From NCBI RefSeq assembly GCF_035998675.1, contig NZ_DASYHI010000019.1, forward strand, positions 1 to 64,000: DNA of 64,000 nucleotides, written 5' to 3'. Numbering within the stretch: the stretch's first letter is position 1; every line of letters starts with the position of its first letter. The DNA comes from Telluribacter sp035998675 (lineage in GTDB: Bacteria > Bacteroidota > Bacteroidia > Cytophagales > Spirosomataceae). Both the position numbers and the translations under genes were made by a program. The notes under the pieces are model-generated. The model was given only the letters and a program-made list of their open reading frames with translations. It did no database searches and was not told where the DNA came from. This document shows, one piece after another, positions 50,661-60,300 of this stretch.

Positions 50661-51386
50661 ATGAAAATTATTGAAACCAGCCATATATCCAAGCGTTATA
50701 TTATGGGTACTGAGGTGATAGAGGCCCTGAAGTCAGTAAGTATTGATGTAAATAAAGGCGAATACGTCGCTTTTATGGGACCTTCGGGCTCAGGTAAGTC
50801 TACGTTGATGAATATCATTGGCTGCCTGGATACCCCTACCTCCGGCCGTTATGTACTCAACAGCAAGGATGTGAGTGATATGAGCGAAAACGAGCTGGCT
50901 GAAATTCGTAACAAAGAGATTGGTTTTGTGTTCCAGACCTTTAACCTGCTCCCGCGGATGTCGTCGCTGGAAAACGTGGCCCTGCCGCTTATCTACGCGG
51001 GCTTCAACAAGGCTGCCCGCACCGAAAAAGCCATGCTGGCCCTCCGTAACGTAGGGCTGGAAAACCGCGCCGGACACAAACCCAACGAACTATCGGGCGG
51101 GCAGCGCCAGCGGGTAGCCATAGCGCGCGCCCTGGTCAATGACCCCAGTATTCTGCTGGCCGACGAACCTACCGGTAACCTCGACAGCAAGACTTCCTAC
51201 GAAATTATGGACCTCTTCGACCAGCTCCACAGCAAGGGCAACACCATTGTAATGGTAACGCACGAGGAAGACATAGCCCGCTACGCCCACCGAATTGTTC
51301 GCCTGCGCGACGGCCTCGTCGAATCCGATACTCTTAACCCTAACCCAACAAAAGTAGAGCATCTGGCCAAAGAAACACCCGAATAA
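50661..51386 (+). CDS. ABC transporter ATP-binding protein (MacB/LolD type)
   Basis: A 241-residue ATPase of the MacB/LolD/FtsE group, which powers export or lipoprotein release by mechanotransmission rather than substrate import. Walker A is GPSGSGKST (about 39-47), the signature is LSGGQRQRVAIARAL, and Walker B is SILLADEPTGNLDS. The H-loop is in VMVTHEEDIARYAHRIVRLRDG. No permease or adaptor gene lies beside it; the partners are elsewhere or the gene has separated from them. A terminator follows. Confidence 0.93.
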   Translation: MKIIETSHISKRYIMGTEVIEALKSVSIDVNKGEYVAFMGPSGSGKSTLMNIIGCLDTPTSGRYVLNSKDVSDMSENELAEIRNKEIGFVFQTFNLLPRMSSLENVALPLIYAGFNKAARTEKAMLALRNVGLENRAGHKPNELSGGQRQRVAIARALVNDPSILLADEPTGNLDSKTSYEIMDLFDQLHSKGNTIVMVTHEEDIARYAHRIVRLRDGLVESDTLNPNPTKVEHLAKETPE

Positions 51387-51442
51387 GGCCTGTCATTATC
51401 TACTGTTCCTGGTGAAAGGTACTTTGAACCCCATTTTCTCTT

Positions 51443-51480
51443 AAAATCTTCCGAACTTTGGCCGGAAGATTTTTTGTTTT
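51443..51480 (+). terminator. Intrinsic terminator of ABC ATPase gene
   Basis: AAAATCTTCCG (51443-51453) pairs with CGGAAGATTTT (51463-51473), followed by T-rich sequence. Confidence 0.88.
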
Positions 51481-51605
51481 CCCTGAATCAGTACCTACTT
51501 CTGGTTCTGATTAATGTATGCAGTAGCGCAGCAAGTACCTTTTCAGTAGTCATTTAAAATTATGTAAGGCTAATCAGCCAGCGGCGGATTACCTGAGACC
51601 TGCTT

Positions 51606-52328
51606 ATGAAAATCAATTTTTCGGATATTATCCTTTTTGAAAACGACGACTTTCTGCTCGTTAACAAACCCCCTCACCTGGCTACCCTCGACGAACGTAC
51701 CGCCGACCGGGGCGGTAGCGTACTGCGCCTGGCCAAAGAGTACCACCCCGACCTACAGGCCGCCCACCGCCTCGACAAGGAAACCTCCGGCGTACTAGCC
51801 TTTGCCAAGCGACCGGAAGCCTACCGGCACCTGTCCATGCAGTTTGAGCACCGCGAGGTTACGAAGCGGTACCATGCCGTAGCCAACGGTATCCACGACC
51901 TGGACAGCATATCGGTGTACCTGCCCATTATGCCCCTGAAAAATGGTACGGCCGTAAAAATTGACAAAACCAACGGTAAAATAGCCGAAACCATATTTAA
52001 TACCCTAAAGGTGTACCGGGGCTATACCCTGGTAGAGTGTATTCCCATTACGGGCCGCATGCACCAGATCCGTATCCACCTGTCGTGCCTGAAAGCGCCT
52101 ATTGTGAACGACCCGCAGTATGGCGGAGAGCCCATATTCCTGTCGAGCCTGAAGCGGAAGTTTAATCTTAAGAAGGAAACCGAAGAGCAGCCGCTCATTC
52201 AGCGGGTAGCCCTGCATGCACATTCCCTATCCTTTGCGCTCATGGACGGTGAGCCCATACGGATTGAAGCCCCCTACCCCAAGGACTTTGATGTACTGGT
52301 AAAGCAACTGGATAAGTTTGGCGTTTAA
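51606..52328 (+). CDS. RluA-family RNA pseudouridine synthase
   Basis: A 240-residue pseudouridine synthase of the RluA group, modifying uridines in rRNA or tRNA. The catalytic aspartate is in AAHRLDKETSGVLAFAK. The tail-domain motifs KRYHAVANG and LVECIPITGRMHQIRIHLS follow. There is no N-terminal S4 domain, so it is a short form like RluA/TruC rather than RluC/D. The exact target cannot be read from sequence. Confidence 0.93.
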   Translation: MKINFSDIILFENDDFLLVNKPPHLATLDERTADRGGSVLRLAKEYHPDLQAAHRLDKETSGVLAFAKRPEAYRHLSMQFEHREVTKRYHAVANGIHDLDSISVYLPIMPLKNGTAVKIDKTNGKIAETIFNTLKVYRGYTLVECIPITGRMHQIRIHLSCLKAPIVNDPQYGGEPIFLSSLKRKFNLKKETEEQPLIQRVALHAHSLSFALMDGEPIRIEAPYPKDFDVLVKQLDKFGV

Positions 52329-52346
52329 ACGCTTATTGGGTACAAA

Positions 52347-52380
52347 AAAGAGAGGGCCGCCTTCAGGCAGCCCTCTCTTT
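52347..52380. terminator. Bidirectional intrinsic terminator
   Basis: AAAGAGAGGGC (52347-52357) pairs with GCCCTCTCTTT (52370-52380), between the convergent pseudouridine synthase and Ala/Val-rich genes. Confidence 0.88.
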
Positions 52381-52402
52381 TAGTAAGTACAGAAAAAAAG
52401 GA

Positions 52403-52735
52403 TCATACAAAGCCGAACGCTTCAATAACAAAGTAAATAGCAGACAGTAGCTTTACAATAATTCGTTTTTCCCAGGTTTGCACGGCAGTTGCATTGCCGG
52501 CTTTACCGATACTCTTAATCGCTTTGGTAGACATGGCCGCACCAGCGGGTACATAAGCCTGCTTAACAGCCATGGCTGCCACCGGGGCTACCACCACGGT
52601 GGCCGTTACCACGGTGGCCGTTACCACGGGGGCTGCTACCACAGGGGCCGTTACCACCGAAGCAGTAGCCGGAGCAGAGCCATAAGCAATAAGAATACTA
52701 CATTGGGTAAAGAGCACTAGAAAGGTTTTCTTCAT
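52403..52735 (-). CDS. Small Val/Thr/Ala-rich exported protein with tandem repeats
   Basis: A 110-residue protein with an N-terminal export signal (MKKTFLVLFTQCSILIAYGSA), then SVVTAPVVAAPVVTATVVTATVVVAPV, a low-complexity stretch encoded by 15-bp tandem repeats (52593-52658). A polar middle part and a hydrophobic end, VKLLSAIYFVIEAFGFV, follow. No known family. The export signal and the small size suggest an envelope protein; repeat number may vary between strains. Confidence 0.6.
   Translation of the reverse strand: MKKTFLVLFTQCSILIAYGSAPATASVVTAPVVAAPVVTATVVTATVVVAPVAAMAVKQAYVPAGAAMSTKAIKSIGKAGNATAVQTWEKRIIVKLLSAIYFVIEAFGFV
52593..52658. repeat. 15-bp tandem repeat within a coding region
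   Basis: ACCACGGTGGCCGTT occurs twice perfectly (52593-52622), followed by two imperfect units (52623-52652) and a partial one. Each unit encodes V-V-T-A-T on the minus strand. Copy number can change by slippage without breaking the frame. Confidence 0.85.
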
Positions 52736-52893
52736 TCACATTGCGTTTAAAGTACAGATAGTTATAAGGAGGGGGTATTAAAAAATAAAAAGCTGTGAAG
52801 TCTGTTTCACGGTATAAATATCTTAATTATAGATTACATTTTTTATTGCTGCTATAATTTTTTAGTACATTTATTAAAGCGTCCTACTTATGT

Positions 52894-53532
52894 TCAGGCA
52901 AAGCCAAAGGCGGCAATGAAAATTACGGCGGCCAGGAGTAGTACTATGACGCCGGCCCCGAAGATTAATCCGAGTAAAGCCATGAATTTGGATGAACGCG
53001 GAGCTTTCCCTTTTCTTACTTCACCCAGCCCAACAATACCCAGCACCAGGCCCGCTATCCCGAACAGAATGGCCAGCCCGGGAATGATACTCAAAAGTAA
53101 CATCAGCAGGCCAAGCCCCCCAAAAACCAGGGATAGCAGGGGGATGGTTTTGGATGTACCTGTGGCACTCGCTCTCTTCAAAGAATAAGTACCCTGCATT
53201 TTCTTTTCCAGCTTTTTGGCCACCAGCCGTTCCTTCCAGTTGAGTTTAACCGGTGCTTTTTCCGCCACTGGTAAAGCCTTTATGGCTTCGGCCGGCATAG
53301 CGGCTAAGTTTTCATTCGTTGCTTCCAGTACGGCTTCCACCCCCGCTGCGGAGGAGGCCATGACAGCGGCGGGCGCCTCTGCTGCTACCGGAGGGGCGGG
53401 TACCTGGGCGGGTGTTGCCTTTTGGGAGCCGAAACTTTCAAATTGGGGCTTGCTCATTTGCGGGTACTGGCGCTTTTGACAAGCCGAAAGAATACCAAGA
53501 AGAATAAGGAGGAGTAAAGATGATTTTTTCAT
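52894..53532 (-). CDS. Lipoprotein with hydrophobic C-terminal half (paralog 1)
   Basis: A 212-residue protein with lipobox ILSACQKRQYP (cysteine about 18) and the motif QMSKPQFESFGSQKATP. A low-complexity Ala/Pro/Val region follows, then KLNWKERLVAKKLEKKM and two or three hydrophobic segments (about 135-205) with LVFGGLGLLMLLLSIIPGLAILFGIAGLVLGIVGLGEVRKGKAPRSSKFMALLGLIFG. The hydrophobic part resembles DUF4190-type small membrane domains. It is the tandem partner of the gene at 53585-54241. Start chosen at the ATG before the lipobox. Confidence 0.75.
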   Translation of the reverse strand: MKKSSLLLLILLGILSACQKRQYPQMSKPQFESFGSQKATPAQVPAPPVAAEAPAAVMASSAAGVEAVLEATNENLAAMPAEAIKALPVAEKAPVKLNWKERLVAKKLEKKMQGTYSLKRASATGTSKTIPLLSLVFGGLGLLMLLLSIIPGLAILFGIAGLVLGIVGLGEVRKGKAPRSSKFMALLGLIFGAGVIVLLLAAVIFIAAFGFA

Positions 53533-53584
53533 GTAATAAGTACTGAATACAAAAGTTAATACAACACCGAAATAGGAAGGCCTT

Positions 53585-54241
53585 TCAGGAGGCAGCCGCG
53601 TAAGCCAGGAAGAATACAATAAAAAAAAGAAGTACCAGCATTAGTATGCCATTGAGTACCAGACCGGCTATGGCCCAGCCTTTTGATGCGCGCGTAGCCA
53701 GCCCTTTCTTTACCCGCTTTAGCCCAACCAGGCTCAGTATAAAACCTACCAGGCCCACCAATAAAGCCGCTGGGGTCAGGCCCGCTATCAGTAAAGCCAG
53801 CCCAAGCAGCCCCGCAAAAAACGATACTAACGATACCGCATCTGTTTTTGCAGCGGCCTTTCCCTGGTCAGTGGTAGCAGTACGTCTTAGTTTCTGCTCG
53901 GCTTTACTGATAATGAGCCGTTCTTTCCAGGACGAGTTGCCGGGAGTTTTTCGGACAGCAGTCTGATTCCCGACGGCCGCGGCCGGAACGGCTCCTTCGA
54001 CAGATTCTCCCCCAATTACCGTTTCAATTCCTTCGGCCGCCGAAGCGGTTATCACCTGGTTTGTTTCCACCGCAGCAGGTACCTGGGCGGGTGGTACCTC
54101 AGTCGTCGCGATGGGGGCGGATGCCTTTTGGGAGCTGAAACTGTCAAACCGGGGTTTACCCATTGGCGGGTACTGGCGCTTCTGACAAGCCGAAATACCG
54201 AAAACGAGAAAAAGTAGGAATAGTAAAGCTGTTTTCTTCAT
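53585..54241 (-). CDS. Lipoprotein with hydrophobic C-terminal half (paralog 2)
   Basis: A 218-residue paralog of the previous protein: lipobox GISACQKRQYP, motif MGKPRFDSFSSQKASAPI, a variable middle region and NSSWKERLIISKAEQKL. Hydrophobic segments follow, including LFAGLLGLALLIAGLTPAALLVGLVGFILSLVGLKRVKKGLATRASKGWAIAGLVLNGILMLVLLFFIVFFLAYAAAS. The first 30 mature residues and the membrane part are conserved between the two genes; the linker differs. They are probably a duplication, 52 bp apart on the same strand. Function unknown. Confidence 0.75.
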   Translation of the reverse strand: MKKTALLFLLFLVFGISACQKRQYPPMGKPRFDSFSSQKASAPIATTEVPPAQVPAAVETNQVITASAAEGIETVIGGESVEGAVPAAAVGNQTAVRKTPGNSSWKERLIISKAEQKLRRTATTDQGKAAAKTDAVSLVSFFAGLLGLALLIAGLTPAALLVGLVGFILSLVGLKRVKKGLATRASKGWAIAGLVLNGILMLVLLFFIVFFLAYAAAS

Positions 54242-54306
54242 AATAAAGCCGATTAAACAAAGTTTGAAACAGACGAAGGAAAGGGCTTCTGCCCGAAAAC
54301 TCAAAA

Positions 54307-54338
54307 AAAGAGCGTGAGGCAGCTGCCTCACGCTCTTT
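54307..54338. terminator. Perfectly palindromic terminator before paralog 2
   Basis: AAAGAGCGTGAGGCA (54307-54321) and its full complement (54324-54338) form a 15-bp stem with a 2-nt centre. It ends the outer-membrane protein gene at 54355. Confidence 0.85.
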
Positions 54339-54354
54339 CAGTATTCGTGGTCTA

Positions 54355-54855
54355 TTAAAACTTGAAGGTAAGTCCAACCTGTAGAGCACTGAAACCAGAA
54401 CCTAATTCCGCAAATGCTGCCATATTAGGTTTGAAGTAGTAACGTCCACCTATATGACTCAAAAGGCCAATAGGATTATAACCAAAGTTGTCTCTTATCC
54501 CTCCGTAGCTATAATTACGGTAGGCAAGGCCCAAGCCTGCGTAAAGGTCCAGTTGTTCGTTGTCCAGGTTGAGGAGTTCGTTAAAGTGGTAGGAACCACG
54601 TGCACCGATAGTAAGTACGGACCAGTTGTAGCCAATGTAAGATGTACCTGAGTAGCCCCCCAGTACACCTACACTTATAGCCTCGTGTACACCTACTTCA
54701 AAGGAACCACCGAAGCCAATGTTCCCGTAACCATAGGAACCTAAACCAATACCTACGTTTAATAATTTGTCGCCTTTTTCATACTGAGCAAAAGCAGATT
54801 GGGTTGCCAGTGTAAACAGGGCAATAGAGAACAGTGTTGCGAAAAACTTTTTCAT
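54355..54855 (-). CDS. Small outer-membrane beta-barrel protein
   Basis: A 166-residue protein with signal peptide MKKFFATLFSIALFTLATQSAFAQ and about eight amphipathic strands: KLLNVGIGLGSYGYG, GSFEVGVHEAISVGVLGGYSGT, SVLTIGARGSYHFNELL, QLDLYAGLGLAYRNYSY, LLSHIGGRYYFKPN and AFAELGSGFSALQVGLTFKF. The terminal phenylalanine is typical of proteins handled by the BAM machinery. It resembles small OmpW/porin-like Bacteroidota barrels. Function unknown; single-gene unit. Confidence 0.82.
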   Translation of the reverse strand: MKKFFATLFSIALFTLATQSAFAQYEKGDKLLNVGIGLGSYGYGNIGFGGSFEVGVHEAISVGVLGGYSGTSYIGYNWSVLTIGARGSYHFNELLNLDNEQLDLYAGLGLAYRNYSYGGIRDNFGYNPIGLLSHIGGRYYFKPNMAAFAELGSGFSALQVGLTFKF

Positions 54856-54959
54856 GTGCTATTAGAATTGTTTGGGTGAGTAATTATTGAACAAAGTAAA
54901 GCTTTTTTTATTTCTCCCTAAACAAAGGAGGTTGTCAACTTAGCAAATGGCTTGTTAGA

Positions 54960-55643
54960 ATGTATAAAAACGCGGATGAACCGTATAAAGCCATTCCTTT
55001 TGAGGCGGCGGGGCTGCCCGAGGATGAAGTGAGAAGCCGTAGCCGGGAATACCACGAAGGGATGGAAAAGCGCCGCTCCCTGCGTTTTTTTTCTGACCGC
55101 CCGGTACCCAGAGACATCATCGAGCAACTGATCATGACGGGTTCCTCGGCGCCTTCGGGGGCCAATAAGCAGCCCTGGACCTTCTGTGCGGTAAGCAGCC
55201 CTGCTTTCAAACAACAGATACGGCAGGCAGCCGAAGAAGAGGAGTACCGCAGCTACCACGGACGCATGAGTGAGGAGTGGCTTCGCGACCTGGCTCCGCT
55301 GGGTACCGACTGGCGTAAGCCTTTTCTCGAAACTGCCCCCTGGCTGGTTATTATTTTCCGGAAAATCTATGATCTCGATGAGAACGGTCATAAACACACG
55401 AACTACTATGTACAGGAGTCGGTGGGACTGGCCGCAGGTTTTTTTCTGACGGCCGTTCACCAGGCGGGGCTGGTAGCCCTCACCCACACGCCCAGTCCGA
55501 TGGACTTCCTGACCCGCCTCCTGGGGCGACCCGCTCACGAAAAACCTTTCCTCCTCATTCCGGTCGGGTACCCGGCCCCCGATGCCACCGTTCCCGATAT
55601 ACAGCGTAAATCGGCCGACGAGGTAACAGTCTGGTATGAGTAA
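54960..55643 (+). CDS. Nitroreductase-family flavoprotein, iodotyrosine deiodinase-like
   Basis: A 227-residue FMN enzyme. MEKRRSLRFFSDRPVP (35-50) and SSAPSGANKQPWTFCAVSS (62-80) are FMN-binding regions. The active-site lid carries E95, Y99 and K120 (AEEEEYRSYHGRMSEEWLRDLAPLGTDWRKPFLETAPWLVIIF). Their spacing, E to Y of 4 and Y to K of 21, is the same as in mammalian iodotyrosine deiodinase (Glu157, Tyr161, Lys182), where they hold the zwitterion of halotyrosine. This points to reductive dehalogenation of halotyrosine or a similar substrate rather than general nitroreduction. It is a single gene with its own terminator. Activity is inferred from these residues. Confidence 0.85.
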   Translation: MYKNADEPYKAIPFEAAGLPEDEVRSRSREYHEGMEKRRSLRFFSDRPVPRDIIEQLIMTGSSAPSGANKQPWTFCAVSSPAFKQQIRQAAEEEEYRSYHGRMSEEWLRDLAPLGTDWRKPFLETAPWLVIIFRKIYDLDENGHKHTNYYVQESVGLAAGFFLTAVHQAGLVALTHTPSPMDFLTRLLGRPAHEKPFLLIPVGYPAPDATVPDIQRKSADEVTVWYE

Positions 55644-55680
55644 GCAACAGGTACTTATTATTTTAAAAGAAGGCATAAAA

Positions 55681-55716
55681 AAACCGCCCCGGTACTTGTA
55701 GTGACCGGGGCGGTTT
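55681..55716. terminator. Bidirectional intrinsic terminator
   Basis: AAACCGCCCCGGT (55681-55693) pairs with ACCGGGGCGGTTT (55704-55716), between the deiodinase-like gene and susD. Confidence 0.92.
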
Positions 55717-55737
55717 TAGGTATTCAGAGACTAGGTA

Positions 55738-57297
55738 TTAGTTATAACCCGGGTTCTGCGTTTTCAGATTCGGGTTGTTGAGCAATTCCTGAGTTGGTAT
55801 GGGTAGTAACAGGTGCTTCTGCTGTAGCGGTTGGTTGGAACTTAGGTTTATGTGACCCACGAAGTTGTCAAAACCATTGGTCGTTTCGTTATAGACCTTC
55901 CGCAAACGCAACATATCGAACCAGGTGATCTGCTCGTAGGAGAGTTCCTTCCACCGTTCGCGCCAGACAGCCTCGCGGAAACTGGCCTGGCTAAACGTAC
56001 CAAGCGCGGGCGTGGTCAGCGTGGCCCGATCCCGAATGCGCTTCATGGCATCGTAGGCGGCCTGCGTCGGCCCACCCACTTCGTTCTGTGCTTCGGCGTA
56101 AATCAGCAGCGTTTCGGCGTAGCGGATCTGGGGCACGTTCAGGTTGTTTTGTCGTGTACCAGCCACACCAGACCTACCTGCCGAGGTTTGGTTAAAGTGC
56201 TTGAAAACATAGGGCGCGCCCAGTTCGAACGGCGCTCCGTTGCCATTGGTAAAATAACTGGTGTAAAAATAGCCATCCTGGTCTTTGGCCCGCAAATCTC
56301 CCGCCTCGTACGATTTGTAAAATGCAGGTGTTGGCACCGAACTACCCGTTCCGCCCGGCCCGTTGAAGGTAACGGGTTTGAAATTGGGGTAGAAGTTCTC
56401 CATCGGGTTACCCGCGACAACCGTGTTGTACTGGATCATGAACAGGTGTTCGAGCCGGTTTTCGGTGGTCTCACTGTGTACGTCTCTGTAATTCGTAAAC
56501 AGGTTGATCGTGCCTGGGTTAGCATTGGCGTAGGTAATAACCTCAAAGGCTTTGTCAGCGGCTAATTTGTAGTGCGACGCACCCTTGCTAAGTGGGAAAC
56601 CCGCCATCGTCAGATACACTTTTGCCAGTTGTGTTTTTACAGCAGCCAAATTGGCCCGGCCCGATACGTCCATCCAGGGCAGACCAGCCGCTTCGGCCGC
56701 GACGAGGTCATCTACTATGAGCTTATACACATCCTCTTGTGGTGCACGGGTGGGCGAGAACTGGTCGGTTGTGGCAGTCTGGGGGGTGGTAATGAGCGGA
56801 ATATCCCCCCAAAGCCGAACGGCCGTAAAGTAGGCAGACGCCCGCAGGAACCGGGCTTCACCCAGAATCTTGGCCTTCTGGGCGTCGTTCATGGGTGTAA
56901 TGGCCGGTACCTTGTCAAGTACCTGATTGGCGTTGGCAATAACGCGGTAGAGTCCGTTCCAGTAGTTGACCACGTGGACGGTGTTACCGTCATGAACCAG
57001 GCTATACAGGTTATTGAGGTCGGAGTTCTGCGCCGTTTCGGTAGTCGAGGTACCCGTCAGGGCTTCGAGCAACTGCCAGTTGGCCGAGAAAATACCGGCT
57101 CCGCCGCCCATAAACCTCAGATCGGCATAGACCGCAGCCAAAGCGGCCTCGGCATGGTCGGGAATGCTATAGAAGCTATCGGGAGTGAGGTTGGAAGGGT
57201 CTTTCTCGTCAAGGAAATCCGAGCAGCCCATTGGCCCGGCCAGCACAATGCCGCATAGCAGCACCCGTGATATGTTTTTTACAAAAGATTGTCGCAT
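55738..57297 (-). CDS. susD: SusD/RagB-family nutrient-binding outer-membrane lipoprotein
   Basis: A 519-residue SusD-type lid protein, anchored by lipid at the outer surface and paired with a SusC channel to capture oligosaccharides or peptides. The lipobox is GPMGCSDFLDEKDPSNLTPDSFY. TPR-like landmarks are AKILGEARFLRASAYFTAVRLWGDIPLITTP, LPWMDVSGRANLAAVKTQLAKVYLTMAGFPL, and RYAETLLIYAEAQNEVGGPTQAAYDAMKRIRDRA. The C-terminal ending FREAVWRERWKELSYEQITWFDMLRLRKV is typical. The start at 57297 is the one preceding the signal peptide. It follows susC by 31 bp. No glycosidase lies nearby, so the substrate is unknown. Confidence 0.95.
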   Translation of the reverse strand: MRQSFVKNISRVLLCGIVLAGPMGCSDFLDEKDPSNLTPDSFYSIPDHAEAALAAVYADLRFMGGGAGIFSANWQLLEALTGTSTTETAQNSDLNNLYSLVHDGNTVHVVNYWNGLYRVIANANQVLDKVPAITPMNDAQKAKILGEARFLRASAYFTAVRLWGDIPLITTPQTATTDQFSPTRAPQEDVYKLIVDDLVAAEAAGLPWMDVSGRANLAAVKTQLAKVYLTMAGFPLSKGASHYKLAADKAFEVITYANANPGTINLFTNYRDVHSETTENRLEHLFMIQYNTVVAGNPMENFYPNFKPVTFNGPGGTGSSVPTPAFYKSYEAGDLRAKDQDGYFYTSYFTNGNGAPFELGAPYVFKHFNQTSAGRSGVAGTRQNNLNVPQIRYAETLLIYAEAQNEVGGPTQAAYDAMKRIRDRATLTTPALGTFSQASFREAVWRERWKELSYEQITWFDMLRLRKVYNETTNGFDNFVGHINLSSNQPLQQKHLLLPIPTQELLNNPNLKTQNPGYN

Positions 57298-57328
57298 AAT
57301 TGTTATCAATGTGTTACGTACGTTGTGA

Positions 57329-60300
57329 TTAAAGACCAATTTGCAGACCAACCATATAGGTCGTTGGCTTAGGGTAGTTGTGCCAGATCATGCCCTGCGA
57401 GAAGGCACTGTTGCCGCCACCCTGGTTGGTTGGAGTAACCTCCGGATCACCCACAATGGGATCTTCTACAAGCAGGAAGAAGTTTTGTGCCGAAGCATAC
57501 ACCCGCAGGCGGTTCAATTTTATCCGGTTGGTAACTGCCGATGGGAACGTGTAGCCAATGAGGGCATTACGACCACGCAGAAACGAGCCATTTTTAATCC
57601 ATTGGGTATCTACGTTGGTTACGTAGCCAGCACGCGTATCGCGGATTTCTGCAATTTGTGAATCCTGGTTGTCGGGTGTCCAGGCACCCAGCACGGAGGT
57701 ATAGCTGTTAGCCAGAGTCTGACGGTCTTCGCTGGGGTGCAGGTTCATCAGCATCACTTTGTTGCCATACATGAACTGTAGTTCCAGCGTGGCGTCGAAG
57801 TTGCCAAACCTAAAGTTGTTGTTGAAAGCTCCCCAGCCTTTGGGGCTTCCGTTGCCAATGATGCTGCGATCGGCGTCGGTGATAGCGCCGTCGCCATTTA
57901 CGTCCAGGTACTTAATATCGCCTGGCAGCATGGTTAGGCCGTTGCGGTAGCTTTTAAACTTAGCCGCTTCCTCGCGCTCAGCTTCGCTCCAGACACCTAG
58001 CCGGGTTAACCCCCAGAAGGAACCCACCGGCTCACCCACCCGAATGATGTTGGTAGGGTTGGTGAAGTTGGGACCACCTACGTTGAAAATATCTGACGGC
58101 GTAGCCAACGACAGCACTTTATTGCGGTTCAGCGACAGGTTGAAGTTAGACGTCCAACTGAAGTTGCCCCTCTCAATATTGACGGTATTTATGGCAAACT
58201 CAAAGCCTTTGTTTTCCATTGACCCTACGTTACGCCGGATGGTGGCATATCCGCTTGATCGGGGTACCGGGGCATCTAAAAGCATGTCGGTAGTCAGGCG
58301 GTAGTAATAATCGGCTTCGAGCGATATGCGGCCCTTGAACAAGCCAATCTCGATACCGGCGTCGGTCTGCGCTGTTTTCTCCCAGCGCAGGTCGGGGTTG
58401 GCCAGACGGTTGATACCCGTGCCGCTTATGCGGTTGTCGTTATAGATAGTGGCGTAGTTGGAACTCAGTAACGACAGCGACGCGTAAGAAGGAATCTCGG
58501 AGTTACCCGTCAGACCGTAGCTACCACGAATTTTCAGGTTCGAGATAATTGGGTTATTTTTCAGGAAGTCCTCCTCAGATACGCGCCAGGCTACGGCTGC
58601 CGAGGGGAACACCGCAAATTTGTTGTTCTCACCAAACTTACTCGACCCATCGGCGCGGGCTGTTGCCGTGAACAGGTAGCGGTTTCTGTAGCCATAGTTA
58701 ACACGCCCAAAGTACGAGTTGAACGCAAACCGGAAGGCATTGGAACCAATACTCGGGTTGGTAGCACCGGCACCCAGGTTATTGAAGCCAAAATAGTCGG
58801 TGGCAAAATTGCTTATGCCCCCGCCAATGGAGAACACGTTGGTTTCCTGCCAGGAAATACCCAGCAGTCCGTCAACCGAGTGATCTTCCCCAAACTGCTT
58901 GTTGTAGGTTAGCAGGTTCTCCAGTGACCAGAACGTTTCTTTCCGGTTATTGACCGATGCGTTGCCGTTGCCGCCGATGTTCAGCGTCCGGGTCTGCGAC
59001 TGGTTAACCTCCTGCGTCTGGACGTTTACGCCCAAAATACTCTTGAACTGCAGGCCGGGTGCAAGACTAAGCGTTGCGGCCAGGCTACCCAGCGTGGTCT
59101 GCGTGTTTTGAATGTACTTACGACCCATCAGGCGGTGTACCGAGCTCATAGTTCCTTCGGCCAGCGGATAATCGCGGTTGTTGGCAAAGGTACCGTCGGC
59201 GTATCTCACGGGCAGGAACGGGAAGTCTTCCACGATTTGCCGCGCCACCGCGTCGTTAATGTCAACCAGCCGATCTGACTGATTGTTATAACTCAACGTA
59301 CCGCTCAATTTTAGCCATGATTTTACCTGATCGTCAATCGTGAACCGACCTGAATACCGCTTCATGTACGATGTTTTGATCAAACCCTGATCGTCACGGT
59401 AGCCTATGGAAAGTGAATACTGAGTCCGATCATTGCCACCACCGAAACCAAGCTGATGGTTCTGCGAGAGTTTGTTCTGGCTCGACTCCCGAAACCAGTC
59501 GGTGTCGTAGTTGGGTAGGAATTTGCCACCTTCTTCCCGAAATACACCCGGAAACTTTTCGCTGAAGGCTTTCCGGCGCACCATCGGATCCAGGTTGGCG
59601 TACTTGCCTGACGCCCAGCCGGCGGGATCATACTTTTGAATGTTGGCATAAGACAGTTCTTCAACCGCTAAGTATTCTTTGGCGTTGAGTACCTGTGGCT
59701 TATTGGGGCCAATGGTATTGACGCTAAACTGTGTATCGTAGGTGATACGGGTTTCGCCCGCCTTACCTTTGCGGGTTGTGACCAGGATAACGCCATTGGC
59801 ACCCCGCGCCCCGTAAATAGCCGTTGAAGAGGCATCTTTCAGCACCTCGACCGATACGATATCGTTGGGGTTGATGAAGTCAATGGCATTACTGAACTGA
59901 TCACCCGTAGACTGGGGCAGCAACACGCCGTCAACCACATACAGCGGGTTGTTGGAGGAGTTGATGGAGCTGAATCCGCGAATCCTGACCGTAGACCGGC
60001 CACCGGGGCGTCCCGAGTTATTATTGACCTGAACACCTGCCATCCTGCCGGCCATCATTTGGTTAAGCGAGGACGCTGGCCGCTCCATAAGTTCGGCTTC
60101 TTTGATGCCCGATACCGCTCCGGTTAGGTCTGATTTGCGAACCGTACCGTACCCGATTACCACTACCTCGTTAAGTACTTTGGTATCCGGCTCAATGGAC
60201 AGGTTAATGGTAGTACGGTTCCCTACTGCCACTTCCTGGCTCAAATAACCCACATAGCTAAAAACCAGCACCGCGCCATTATCGGGCACGCTAATGGTAT

